From JBHHYR01 sp046757585 (lineage in GTDB: Bacteria > Desulfobacterota > Binatia > HRBIN30), in assembly GCA_046757585.1 (NCBI GenBank), contig JBHHYR010000117.1, positions 1-12,109 on the forward strand: a stretch of DNA of 12,109 nt. Direction: 5' to 3'. This document shows, piece after piece, positions 1-7,861 of the stretch (positions within the stretch are counted from its first letter, which is position 1; every line of letters starts with the position of its first letter). Under the pieces are notes generated by a model. That model was not told the origin of the DNA, made no database searches, and saw nothing but the letters and a program-made list of their open reading frames with translations. A program made the position numbers and the translations under genes.

Positions 1-75
1 ATCCAAGACCAGTATAGGAAGACCCGCGTACATTTCAACGGTGTCCCGCGGCCGTTCTCCGTGGGACGCAAGTGC

Positions 76-83
76 AGGAGGAG
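76..83 (+). promoter_or_regulatory. Strong Shine-Dalgarno site that fixes the start of the secreted protein
   Basis: The purine run AGGAGGAG ends four bases before an ATG at 88-90. It supports that ATG over the in-frame GTG at 61, which has no comparable site. The reading frame is open back to base 1, so frame alone does not decide the start. Confidence 0.7.
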
Positions 84-87
84 TACG

Positions 88-654
88 ATGCATGCGTGGT
101 GGGTGGCAGTGCTGGGCACAGTGATCGCAATTTCGGCAACTGCAGCGACCTTGTCCTCCGAGGCGCATGAGGTGAAGGGCACCGACGGCAAAACGTTGGG
201 AGTGGTCCTGGTATGTAGCGATTGCAAGTCGACTGCTTCCACCTCCAAGAAGCGGTGTCTCACAGGAGTGGAACACGGCTGGCTCAACGGCAAGCGTTGC
301 GGCCAATGTATGATCAACGCGAACTATGGCGCGCCACTCGTGTATCCCTATGATCTCCATTTTACCGGCAAGCTCACGGACCCGGCGGGGCAGCCCGTCA
401 AGAATCGGTTTGTGAAACTGTTCATGGCCAATGGGTGGAGTGTACGAACGAGGACGTCCCCCGAGGGCACTTTCCGTCTGATGCTTGGCGCCACGGCCCC
501 GCGCAAGTCCAAGCGACCTCTGGTGACGGATCTGGGCACGCGCATGGACTCACCCGAAGACCACAAGGCTTACTACGCCTTGTTTTTCCTGCCCGATCCC
601 TACAAGCCCTGTCCCACATCGACGGCGACGAAGCCGGCCGCGAAGCACAAGTAG
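88..654 (+). CDS. Secreted cysteine-containing protein with carboxypeptidase-regulatory-like (Ig-fold) segment
   Basis: I do not recognise a named family; the function is unknown. The 188-residue product starts with a short hydrophobic signal peptide (residues 3-19, AxA-type cleavage near residue 19 or 26), so it should be exported. The mature part opens with a cysteine cluster: a CxxC pair at C43 and C46, C57, then a second CxxC pair at C71 and C74. A sixth Cys, C175, lies near the C-terminus. This could bind metal or form disulfides; there is no CxxCH haem motif. Residues about 92-134 read like a carboxypeptidase-regulatory/transthyretin-like beta sandwich, with the typical 'GKLTDPAGQPV' opening and a 'SPEGTFRL' strand-turn. 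The tail is Lys/Ala/Pro-rich and ends KPAAKHK. The ATG at 88 was chosen for its strong Shine-Dalgarno site. The next gene is co-directional, but the gap gives no clear evidence of an operon. Confidence 0.75.
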   Translation: MHAWWVAVLGTVIAISATAATLSSEAHEVKGTDGKTLGVVLVCSDCKSTASTSKKRCLTGVEHGWLNGKRCGQCMINANYGAPLVYPYDLHFTGKLTDPAGQPVKNRFVKLFMANGWSVRTRTSPEGTFRLMLGATAPRKSKRPLVTDLGTRMDSPEDHKAYYALFFLPDPYKPCPTSTATKPAAKHK

Positions 655-717
655 CGTCCTGAGCCGGCAGGTCGCTTAGCACTGGCCGTTGCCTGCACGG
701 AACCGAACGCGGCCCTC

Positions 718-3318
718 TTGCGAAGGGCGCCTGCAACGCAGTACAGTCGGCCTGTGGGTTCCAGGGTGCGCCGGGGCTTCGCCTTGCGGGGAGCGGGTCT
801 GAAACGCGATCTGATCCAGCAGACCGCCTACCCCTTACTCGCGCTCCGTGTGCTCGAGGGGGTGGCGGCGTGGGTGCTTTTCAACCAGATCTTCTTTGCC
901 GAAGCTTCGAACCCACCGGCGGTTGACGGCCTGGTGGTCGTGTATTTTCTGGCGAACGCCTTCTTCTGCCTTCAGTACCGGGCGGGGCAGATTAGCCGCG
1001 CCCTGGTGCTGACGGACCTGGGCGTCAATGTCGGGACCATGACGCTTCTGGCGGGGTTTACCGGAGGGGTTAACAGTCCCGTCGTACTGATCTGTCTGAT
1101 CAAGATTGCTGGCTACGGTTTCATTTTCAGCCCCCAGACGGGCGCCGTCGCGATTACGGCAACGCTGGTCGGGTTCACCGGCCTGGTTGCAGGCGAGCTG
1201 GCAGGGTGGTGGAGCACGGTGCCGATGGACGCTCTGTCGCGAACAATTGAACGTCGCTTGGACTTCTTCTTCCGCGTCAGCATCCTCGGTGTGGTCCTGA
1301 TAGGTGGCACTTGGCTGCTGCGTCAGGTCGCGGAGAAGGAACGGCAACTCGGGGCGGAGGCAAGACGAGCGAAGCAGGCGGCTGACCGGGAGCGCGCCGC
1401 AGCCAGTGTCACGCGCGCGCTGCTGTCCGTCAGCGAAGCGGTCAATCACCTGACACGCCTCGACGATGTCCTCAACAAGGTCGTGGACGTCGCACCGCGG
1501 GTGCTGGGCGTCGATTATTGCGGCATCCTGCTCTGGAGCGAGGAGAGCACCATGTACCGCGGGGCAGCGGTATCCGGCGTGGAACCCACCGTGGCGCAAA
1601 AGTTGAACCACCTGCGGCTCAGGCCGGCGGACGTACCTGATATCGAGTGGGTGCGGGGGCTGGGGCACTGTGCCGTCGTTGCAGTGCCTGAACTGGCCCG
1701 GCGCGGTATCCCGGACACGGCCGCTTTGCTGGCGGCACCGTTGTTCAGCGGAGGCCGCTTCTACGGCGTCGTGCACTTCGCGCGGCGTGGCGGGCGACAG
1801 AGTTTTACGCAACGCGACCTCACGATCGCGGACGGCGTTGCCGGACAGACTGCGATCGCCCTGGAACGGGCTCGGCTGGTGGAAGAAAGTCGGCGGCTCG
1901 TGCTTGCCGTTGAGAGCGCCGGCGAGGCTGTTCTCATCACAGACCGGCACGGGCGGATCGTCTTCGCCAACGAAGCGTTCTTACAAATCTTTGGCTACAC
2001 ACGGGAGGAAATAGTGGGACGGGACTCGACGACCCTCGGGAGCGAGATGACCGAGGAGTGGCTTAGTGAAGTCCGTCGCACACTGGCCGAGACGAACTGG
2101 CGGGGCGAGGCTGTCGCTCGACGCAAGGACGGTTCCACCTTCCCGGTCGGGCTGAATACGAGCCTGATTCGGGGTGAGGATGGCCGGATCCAGGGCGCAG
2201 TCGCCATCATGCAGGACAGCTCGGCACAAAAGAAGCTTGAGGAACAGCTGCACCGGGCTGACCGGTTGGCCGCCGCTGGCGAACTGGCGGCGGGGGTAGC
2301 TCATGAGGTGAACAACGCGTTGGTGGGGATCCTGGGGCAAGTGGAGTCGACGAGGGGCACCTCGAAGGTTGGAGCGTTACGGTCCGCCATGGCTCGCGTG
2401 GACACGCAGGGACGGCGGATCGCCGAGATCGTGCAGGGCCTGTTAGGCTTCGCGCGGCCACAAACGCCCCAGCGCGGCCCGGTCGACCTGCGCGACCTCG
2501 TGCGCAGCACCCTGACGCTGATGGCGCACGACCTCGGCCGCAGCAGGATCCGCAACGAGACACGATTTGCCGTCGAGCTCCCAGCCGTGTTCGCTGATTC
2601 GAAGCAGATCCAGCAAGTGTTGGTCAACCTGTTTACCAATGCCGCGCAAGCCATGGAACCCTGTGGTGGCGGTGTCCTGGGTGTGGACGTGGGCATCGAC
2701 GGGAACATGGTGTGTTTGAACGTGCAAGACACCGGAGTGGGAATCAGCAGCGACGCGCTACCGCGAGTCTTCGATCCGTTCTTCTCCACCAAGCCGCAAG
2801 GGACCGGCCTGGGCCTGAGCGTGAGCTACGCTATCGTCCAAGCACACGGTGGCGAGCTGACCGTCCGGACTACTCCGGGCGAAGGCACAGTTTTCACCCT
2901 CCGATTGCCGGCAGTGGTCGGAGCCGACGCAGAGAGGGCACAGACGGTTTTGCTCGTCGATGACGACGTACCGGTCGCCGACACTCTTGCTGAGATGCTC
3001 GCGCGGGAAGGCTTGACGGTGCGCTTGGCCACAACGGGCGCAGAAGCGCTGGACATCCTCACGCGTGAGATCTTCGACGCGATCTTCCTAGACGTACGAC
3101 TGCCGGACATCTCCGGCCAAGACGTCTATGCGCGCTTGGCTGCGGAAAGGCCGGACATGGCACAGCGGGTGGTTTTCGTCACCGGTGGTCTGTGGCGCGT
3201 CGAGAGCGGCGGATTGCGCGAGAAACTTCCACCGCAGCCAACGTTGAGCAAGCCGTGTACCGCTGCGCAGATCCGTGACGCGTTGCGCCTACTGCGTCAC
3301 ACGCGTGCAGCAGCATAA
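718..3318 (+). CDS. Membrane-bound hybrid sensor histidine kinase (6TM-GAF-PAS-HisKA-HATPase-REC)
   Basis: This is a two-component sensor kinase carrying its own receiver. Hydrophobic stretches at about 36-58, 68-87, 96-116, 120-137, 142-162 and 184-202 give six likely membrane helices, like the N-terminus of PilS-type kinases. A basic helical linker follows (205-230), then GAF (about 235-385), PAS (about 393-505), a HisKA box with phospho-acceptor H529 ('GVAHEVNN'), and a HATPase with N box ('NLFTNAAQ', 637-644), 'DTGVGIS' (671-677), 'FDPFFSTK' (685-692) and 'GTGLGLS' (695-701). The C-terminal receiver has an acidic cluster D748-D750, phospho-acceptor D792, T822 and K845. There is no DNA-binding output domain, so phosphate probably goes to another protein or is drained by the receiver. 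The listed TTG start at 718 has no clear Shine-Dalgarno site. GTG at 754 or 766, TTG at 784, or CTG at 799 (after GGGAG) are possible, all upstream of the first helix. The inducing signal is unknown. Confidence 0.93.
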   Translation: MRRAPATQYSRPVGSRVRRGFALRGAGLKRDLIQQTAYPLLALRVLEGVAAWVLFNQIFFAEASNPPAVDGLVVVYFLANAFFCLQYRAGQISRALVLTDLGVNVGTMTLLAGFTGGVNSPVVLICLIKIAGYGFIFSPQTGAVAITATLVGFTGLVAGELAGWWSTVPMDALSRTIERRLDFFFRVSILGVVLIGGTWLLRQVAEKERQLGAEARRAKQAADRERAAASVTRALLSVSEAVNHLTRLDDVLNKVVDVAPRVLGVDYCGILLWSEESTMYRGAAVSGVEPTVAQKLNHLRLRPADVPDIEWVRGLGHCAVVAVPELARRGIPDTAALLAAPLFSGGRFYGVVHFARRGGRQSFTQRDLTIADGVAGQTAIALERARLVEESRRLVLAVESAGEAVLITDRHGRIVFANEAFLQIFGYTREEIVGRDSTTLGSEMTEEWLSEVRRTLAETNWRGEAVARRKDGSTFPVGLNTSLIRGEDGRIQGAVAIMQDSSAQKKLEEQLHRADRLAAAGELAAGVAHEVNNALVGILGQVESTRGTSKVGALRSAMARVDTQGRRIAEIVQGLLGFARPQTPQRGPVDLRDLVRSTLTLMAHDLGRSRIRNETRFAVELPAVFADSKQIQQVLVNLFTNAAQAMEPCGGGVLGVDVGIDGNMVCLNVQDTGVGISSDALPRVFDPFFSTKPQGTGLGLSVSYAIVQAHGGELTVRTTPGEGTVFTLRLPAVVGADAERAQTVLLVDDDVPVADTLAEMLAREGLTVRLATTGAEALDILTREIFDAIFLDVRLPDISGQDVYARLAAERPDMAQRVVFVTGGLWRVESGGLREKLPPQPTLSKPCTAAQIRDALRLLRHTRAAA

Positions 3319-3379
3319 GCGCGACGCGCTCCGTGCCGGCAGCTGACAGCGCGCCTTTCAGCGCAACACGGCGGGACAC

Positions 3380-4210
3380 TCAGGGACGCGCGCTCCTGAA
3401 CCGGAAGCGTCGCTCGGCGGTGACACGGCTCTGCGCCGCAACTGTATCCAGGGGCTGCTGGCGTACGGCCGCCAGCCTGGCGGCGGTGTACACCACGTAA
3501 CGGGGCTCGTTGCGCCTGCCACGATGTGGAAACGGCGTCAAGAACGGCGCGTCGGTCTCGATCATGAAACGGTCCTTCGGAACCATCCGCGCCACGGCAC
3601 GCAATTCGTCAGCGTTCTTGAATGTGATCATCCCGCTAAACGATAGATCAAAGCCGAGGTCGAGAAAGGCACGTGCTGCGCGGCGGTCGCCGCTGAAGCA
3701 GTGCATCACACCGCCAACCTCTGCGGCCTGCTCTTCCCGCATGATAGTCAGCGCGTCATCATAAGCATCACGCAGATGAACGACCAACGGGAGCGCCAAC
3801 CCTCGCGCGAGGCCGATGAACTGCCGGAACGCCTCCTGCTGTGCCGGTCGTGGCGAGTTGTCGTAATGGTAGTCCAGTCCCGTCTCGCCGATGGCGACGA
3901 CCTTCGGCTCCCGAGCAAGCCGTGCGATCTCCGCAAGGACCGCGGGAGACACGATCCTTGCCGCGTGAGGGTGCACGCCCGCGGTTGCAAAAACGTCGTC
4001 GTATCGCCGTGCCAGAGCGATCGCAGCAAGGTTCGTTTGCAGGTGCTCGCCCCCGCCGATCGTTACCATGCAGCGTACCCCTGCCGCGCGTGCTCGCACG
4101 ATGACTGCGTCCAGGTCTTCCGCGAATCGAGGTTCGTCAAGGTGACAATGAGAATCAATGACCGTCACGCCCGCCGGCAGAGCGGGGGGCGGGGCAGGCC
4201 CAGTAGCCAT
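3380..4210 (-). CDS. tatD: TatD-family metal-dependent DNase
   Basis: A 276-residue TIM-barrel amidohydrolase of the TatD family (two-metal 3'-5' exonuclease/AP-type nuclease linked to DNA repair and turnover). Visible metal-site residues are the HxH pair H21 and H23 in 'VIDSHCHLD', E109 in 'GETGLDYHYD', H145 in 'PLVVHLRD', H170 in 'MHCFSGD' and D220 in 'IETDAPFLTP'. The length is normal for the family. The ATG at 4210 is preferred over the in-frame codon at 4300: it lies just after the metG stop, is preceded by GAGGTG, and the extra 30 residues would overlap metG and resemble no TatD. It is the last gene of the run and converges on the kinase gene. The C-terminus is slightly Arg-rich but not truncated. 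Confidence 0.95.
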   Translation of the reverse strand: MATGPAPPPALPAGVTVIDSHCHLDEPRFAEDLDAVIVRARAAGVRCMVTIGGGEHLQTNLAAIALARRYDDVFATAGVHPHAARIVSPAVLAEIARLAREPKVVAIGETGLDYHYDNSPRPAQQEAFRQFIGLARGLALPLVVHLRDAYDDALTIMREEQAAEVGGVMHCFSGDRRAARAFLDLGFDLSFSGMITFKNADELRAVARMVPKDRFMIETDAPFLTPFPHRGRRNEPRYVVYTAARLAAVRQQPLDTVAAQSRVTAERRFRFRSARP

Positions 4211-4211
4211 G

Positions 4212-4217
4212 CACCTC
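4212..4217 (-). promoter_or_regulatory. tatD Shine-Dalgarno site overlapping the metG stop codon
   Basis: On the minus strand GAGGTG lies one base before the tatD ATG (4210-4208) and overlaps the metG TGA (4218-4216). This arrangement favours translational coupling of tatD to metG and decides the tatD start. The spacing is shorter than optimal. Confidence 0.5.
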
Positions 4218-5763
4218 AATCGGACGTGGCCGTCTCGATGCGCGGAAAGAGTACAGTCGATGGCTGTGTCCTGCAGCCGATCGGGAAGTGGGTGCCCCAC
4301 GCCAGATCACCGGGCAACGGGGTGGCTGGTTGCACGCCGAGCAGGTCGAAGATCCGCGCGCTCGTCTCGGGTAGGAACCAGAGGAGCAGCAGTGCCGTCG
4401 TTCGCAGCGTTTCCAGCAGGTGATGGAGGATGGCGCCAGCGCGAGCACGCCGGGCGGGGTCCTTGGCAAGGGTGAACGGTGCGGTGACAACGACGTACTT
4501 GTTCGCGTGGTCGATCGCCCGCCACAGGGCCTCGAGGGCGCGGTGAAAGGCGAAGTCCTCGGTCAGCCGCGGCACCGCTTCGTAGGCGTCGGCGAACGCC
4601 GCGACCAACTCCCGGTCCTCCGTCGTGAACGAGCCGAGCGGCTGCACCACACCGTCGAAATACCGTTGTTGCATCGAGAGCGTGCGACTGACTAGGTTAC
4701 CTAAGTTATTGGCGAGGTCGGCATTGACACGCACGATGAACGCGTCCTCGCTGAACACCGCATCCTGGCCGAACGCCATCTCCCGCAGTAGAAAGTACCG
4801 CAGGGCATCCATCCCGTAGCGTGCTTTCATCTCCAGGGGACGAATGACATTCCCGAGGCTCTTTGACATCTTGCTTTCACCGCGAACCCAATAGCCGTGG
4901 ACGAGCAAACGCTGGAACACTGGCAGGTCGAGGGCCATCAACAACGTCGGCCAGAAGACGCCGTGCGGCTTGAGGATGTCCTTTCCGATGACATGATGCG
5001 CCACCGGCCACATCGCCTCAAACGTTGCCTCTCCATGCGCCTTCAGTGCACTGATGTAATTGATCAATGCGTCCCACCACACGTACGTAACGTAGTGGCG
5101 ATCGAACGGCAGTTCGATCCCCCAGGCCAGCCGTTGCTTGGGCCGCGAGATGCAGAGGTCTGGAAGCGCCCCAGCACGGAGCATCGCTAGCACCTCGTTG
5201 CAGTAACGTTGCGGCGTGATGGCAGCCGGGTGCGCCTCGAGGTAGGCGATCAACGCGTCCTGATACTTGGTCATTCGGAAGAAGTAGTTCTCTTCCTCAA
5301 TGAAGGTGGGGGGGGTCAGATGATCGGGGCACTTTCCATCGACGAGTTCCTTCTCCGTATAAAACCGCTCACACCCGGTACAGTATAGACCGCCATAGCG
5401 GCTGAAATAGATGTCACCCTTAGCGTGTACACGGGCGAGCAGCTGCTGCACGACTCGCACGTGGGAGGCATCCGTGGTCCGCACGAAATGATCGTAGCGG
5501 AAGCCGCACGCATCCCAGGTATCTTGGAAGATCCGGCTGACGCGATCCGCGTATTCCTTTGGTTGGACGCCCGCCGCCTGGGCCGCCTGCACGATCTTGT
5601 CGCCGTGCTCGTCCGTACCAGTGAGCATGAAGGTTTCGTCGCGGCGTGCACGGTGGAAGCGTGCCAGGGTGTCAGCGATGACCGTCGTGTACGTGTGGCC
5701 GAGATGAGGTTCGGCGTTAATGTAGTAAATTGGCGTTGTGACGTAAAAGCGGCCCACGGGCAT
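4216..5763 (-). CDS. metG: Methionyl-tRNA synthetase, short form without C-terminal tRNA-binding domain
   Basis: A class I aminoacyl-tRNA synthetase that charges tRNA-Met with methionine in the cytoplasm. The 515-residue protein has the HIGH signature as 'PHLGH' (19-23) and 'KMSKS' at 298-302. A zinc knuckle is formed by C128, C131, C145 and H148 ('CTGC' then 'CPDH'). The anticodon-binding helical domain covers about 355-475, including 'NKYVVVTAPF' (421-430). It ends just after 'LFPRIE' (505-510), the usual end of the core enzyme, so the EMAP-like tRNA-binding extension of longer MetRSs is absent; such short forms are known. An in-frame TGA immediately precedes the ATG at 5763, so this is the first possible start, though no good Shine-Dalgarno site is visible. 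A run of eight C residues on the coding strand (5308-5315) does not break the frame. Confidence 0.97.
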   Translation of the reverse strand: MPVGRFYVTTPIYYINAEPHLGHTYTTVIADTLARFHRARRDETFMLTGTDEHGDKIVQAAQAAGVQPKEYADRVSRIFQDTWDACGFRYDHFVRTTDASHVRVVQQLLARVHAKGDIYFSRYGGLYCTGCERFYTEKELVDGKCPDHLTPPTFIEEENYFFRMTKYQDALIAYLEAHPAAITPQRYCNEVLAMLRAGALPDLCISRPKQRLAWGIELPFDRHYVTYVWWDALINYISALKAHGEATFEAMWPVAHHVIGKDILKPHGVFWPTLLMALDLPVFQRLLVHGYWVRGESKMSKSLGNVIRPLEMKARYGMDALRYFLLREMAFGQDAVFSEDAFIVRVNADLANNLGNLVSRTLSMQQRYFDGVVQPLGSFTTEDRELVAAFADAYEAVPRLTEDFAFHRALEALWRAIDHANKYVVVTAPFTLAKDPARRARAGAILHHLLETLRTTALLLLWFLPETSARIFDLLGVQPATPLPGDLAWGTHFPIGCRTQPSTVLFPRIETATSD

Positions 5764-5860
5764 TCACAAGTTCGCAACCATACCGCACCTTGCTGGGAAT
5801 GGAACCTTCCGGCGTGTCACGGATCACAACAGTGCACCGGGAGGCATGGCCGCCTGTGCC

Positions 5861-6853
5861 TCATGAACGCGCCAGACGCAACAGCAGCGCCTCCAGAAGA
5901 AGTTGGCGGTTGGGGTTGCTGTGCCGGATTGCACTGGCGGCGTTGTGCACCGCGTCCGTGCAGCGCACGATCGAGCGGAGGGCAGGGCGAGTCGTGAGCC
6001 AGGATACCGCAGCGTCGCCGCGGCCGAGCTGCCCCGCCTCGATACTGCGAAGAGCATCATCCCGGTACTGCCCCAGGAGCATCTCGAGCTTCACAGCTAC
6101 GTCCTCCTCCGGATGGCCGAGTTCACCGCTGAGCTCCATGAGTCGAGCATAGCGAGCCCCATCGAGGCCAGCAAGCTGAGGCAGCAGTTCCCCGGGACTC
6201 CGCCCCCCGCAACAGCGGCTGAGGATGAGTGCTCGCCCCGGGCTGCCGTCCGCCAGCGCCGCGACTCGGCGTGCCACGGCTGCGTCTAGATGGAGGCGTT
6301 GCGTCAGAATCTCGACGACCGCCTCCTCGTGGAGCGGTGAAAACTGTATACGCTGACACCGGGAGCGCACAGTAGGCAGCAAGGCACCTGGATTATTGGC
6401 CACCAGGATCAGCAGTGAGCGGACGGGCGGCTCTTCCAAGGTCTTCAACAGTGCATTCTGAGCCGCCACGGTAAGCATCTGGGCATCGTCGAGGATAACG
6501 ACCTTCGCTTTGCCACGCACCGGCCGTAGCTGCACGAACCGCTTGACGTCACGCACACGAGCGACGCCAGTTTCCTTTTTGCCGGGCGCAACGGCAACCA
6601 TGCGGAAGTCTGGATGACTTCCCGCCGCCACCTGGTGACACGACGAGCAACGGCCGCAGGCGTCATCACCTTGTTCGTCACACAGCAGCCAACCTGCCAG
6701 GGCGAGCGCCACGGACCGCTTGCCCACTCCGTCCGGGCCGGCAAACAGTTGCGCATGCGGCAGGCGGCCATCCTTGGCAGCAGCGCGCAAGTATTCGCGA
6801 ACCCGCTCGTGCCCGCAGATAGCAGCGAAGCCAACTAGAGACTGTCGAGGCAT
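5861..6853 (-). CDS. holB: DNA polymerase III delta' subunit (clamp-loader ATPase-like)
   Basis: This 330-residue AAA+ protein of the clamp loader helps DnaX and delta load the beta sliding clamp at replication forks. Residues 39-46 form a Walker A-like 'GPDGVGKR'. Four cysteines (C58, C66, C69, C72, the last three in 'CGRCSSC') form the zinc module. 'VVILDDAQML' (118-127) is the Walker B region, followed by 'LLKTLEEP' (137-144 approx.) and the sensor 1 'SRC' motif (164-166). The helical C-terminal collar domain fills about 210-330. The ATG at 6853 lies inside the end of tmk (19-base overlap) and has no obvious Shine-Dalgarno site, which suggests coupling to tmk translation. It is followed by a 97-base gap before metG, where many bacteria carry a PSP1-domain gene (ricT); none is present here. 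Confidence 0.93.
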   Translation of the reverse strand: MPRQSLVGFAAICGHERVREYLRAAAKDGRLPHAQLFAGPDGVGKRSVALALAGWLLCDEQGDDACGRCSSCHQVAAGSHPDFRMVAVAPGKKETGVARVRDVKRFVQLRPVRGKAKVVILDDAQMLTVAAQNALLKTLEEPPVRSLLILVANNPGALLPTVRSRCQRIQFSPLHEEAVVEILTQRLHLDAAVARRVAALADGSPGRALILSRCCGGRSPGELLPQLAGLDGARYARLMELSGELGHPEEDVAVKLEMLLGQYRDDALRSIEAGQLGRGDAAVSWLTTRPALRSIVRCTDAVHNAASAIRHSNPNRQLLLEALLLRLARS

Positions 6854-7455
6854 GCCGTGACCGCAGCCACAACCTCACGGTGCACTGCCTCCGTGGAAGC
6901 AGTCGCGTCGAGCACGCAATACTGTTGCGGACATTCTTCCGCGAGGGACAGGAAGGCAGCACGGACCTGTTCATGGAACGCACGTGCTTCGTGATGGAAC
7001 CGATCATCACCTCGGGCTCGCCGCATCCCAACCGAGACCGGGCAGTCCAACAAGACCGTGAGGGCGGGCGTGACGTTCTGGCGTACGAGAGCATCGAGGC
7101 CCCGCACCGTCTCGATGTCCAGTTGCCGCCCGGCGCCTTGGTAGGCAAGTGTCGACGCTGAAAACCGGTCCGTCAACACAAGCTGGCCCTTTGCAAGGGC
7201 CGGCGTGATCACCTCGGCCACGTGTTGGGCGCGGTCCGCGAGGTACAGGAGCAGCTCGGTCAGTGGAGCCGGTGGCGCGTGCAGACGCATGAGGATACGG
7301 CGCAGCTCCATTCCGATCGCTGTGCCACCAGGTTCGCGCGTTTCCACAACCGGAACACCCCGTTTCCGGAGGGCGGCGGCGGCCAGGCGCAGCTGCGTTG
7401 ATTTCCCGGCCCCCTCGACCCCCTCGAACGCAATTACGCAGCCTCGTTCAGGCAA
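6835..7455 (-). CDS. tmk: Thymidylate kinase (dTMP kinase)
   Basis: Phosphorylates dTMP to dTDP for DNA synthesis. The 206-residue product has the P-loop 'GVEGAGKST' (12-20), the 'TREPGGT' loop (39-45), the 'DRF' substrate/catalytic motif (96-98) and an Arg/Asp-rich lid ('RRARGDDRF', about 145-153). I place the start at a TTG (7455-7453), one base after the stop of the upstream receiver gene and preceded by AAAGGGA at normal spacing. The N-terminus is then the usual short lead into the first beta strand. A TTG at 7479 would add eight residues and overlap the receiver gene; it is the main alternative. The gene overlaps the start of holB by 19 bases. tmk next to holB is a widespread, conserved arrangement. 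Confidence 0.93.
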   Translation of the reverse strand: MPERGCVIAFEGVEGAGKSTQLRLAAAALRKRGVPVVETREPGGTAIGMELRRILMRLHAPPAPLTELLLYLADRAQHVAEVITPALAKGQLVLTDRFSASTLAYQGAGRQLDIETVRGLDALVRQNVTPALTVLLDCPVSVGMRRARGDDRFHHEARAFHEQVRAAFLSLAEECPQQYCVLDATASTEAVHREVVAAVTACLDSL

Positions 7456-7456
7456 C

Positions 7457-7831
7457 CTACTTCCCTTTGCCGAGAACAAGATTCACGCCGTACAGGAGTT
7501 GCTCGGTCGTAAAGGGCTTGGTGATGTAATAGTCGGCACCGTATTGGTAGCCGCTCAACAGATCTTCATCACGTGTCTTCGCAGTCACCAAGATCACTGG
7601 TAACCGCCCTGTCTGCGCGTTTTCCTTGATGAGCTGTAGCACCTCTAGCCCGCTCATCTCGGGCATCATCACGTCCAGCAGCACGAGGTCCACCTGTTCC
7701 CTCTCAATGGTTCCCAATGCTTCTGTCCCGCTGGCGGCGGCGAGCACCTTATAACCGCGCCTTTCCAGCATGCTCGCGATGATTGCAACGCTGTCGCGGT
7801 CGTCGTCAACAACTAGGACCGAGCGTTTCAT
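7457..7831 (-). CDS. Free-standing CheY-like receiver (response regulator without output domain), copy 1
   Basis: The 124-residue protein is a complete receiver domain and nothing else. The acidic pocket is D9-D11 in 'VLVVDDD', the phospho-acceptor is D53 in 'LLDVMMPEMSG', the switch residues are T83 ('LVTAK') and Y101/Y102, and K105 is in 'ITKPF'. With no DNA-binding or enzymatic domain it must act by protein contact, as CheY, PilG/PilH or DivK types do, or as a phosphorelay intermediate. It follows the other receiver by 30 bases, and its TAG stop (7459-7457) lies one base before the preferred tmk start, so co-transcription with both is likely. Its partner kinase is not identifiable from the sequence. 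The ATG at 7831 has only a weak upstream purine tract. Confidence 0.93.
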   Translation of the reverse strand: MKRSVLVVDDDRDSVAIIASMLERRGYKVLAAASGTEALGTIEREQVDLVLLDVMMPEMSGLEVLQLIKENAQTGRLPVILVTAKTRDEDLLSGYQYGADYYITKPFTTEQLLYGVNLVLGKGK

Positions 7832-7861
7832 GCTGTCAGGCCACCCGAGCGCCGCTCATGC

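Noticed and set aside
61..87. GTG start at 61 for the secreted protein
   Set aside because: The ATG at 88 has a strong Shine-Dalgarno site, and starting there puts the signal peptide at the N-terminus.
835..1950. A 371-codon minus-strand open frame
   Set aside because: It lies wholly antisense to the membrane, GAF and early PAS part of the hybrid kinase, which has clear domain motifs. Its translation is rich in Arg, Gln, His and Pro with no recognisable motif, as expected of a shadow frame in GC-rich DNA.
3319..3379. Bidirectional terminator between the convergent kinase and tatD genes
   Set aside because: Only very short GC-rich inverted repeats and no T-run on either strand, so no intrinsic terminator can be supported.
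4211..4300. N-terminal extension of tatD to 4300
   Set aside because: It would overlap metG by about 85 bases and adds residues absent from the TatD family. The ATG at 4210 directly follows the metG stop with its own ribosome site.
3701..4423. A 240-codon plus-strand open frame
   Set aside because: Antisense to tatD and the end of metG, both of which show catalytic motifs. The translation is Arg/Ser-rich with no family features.
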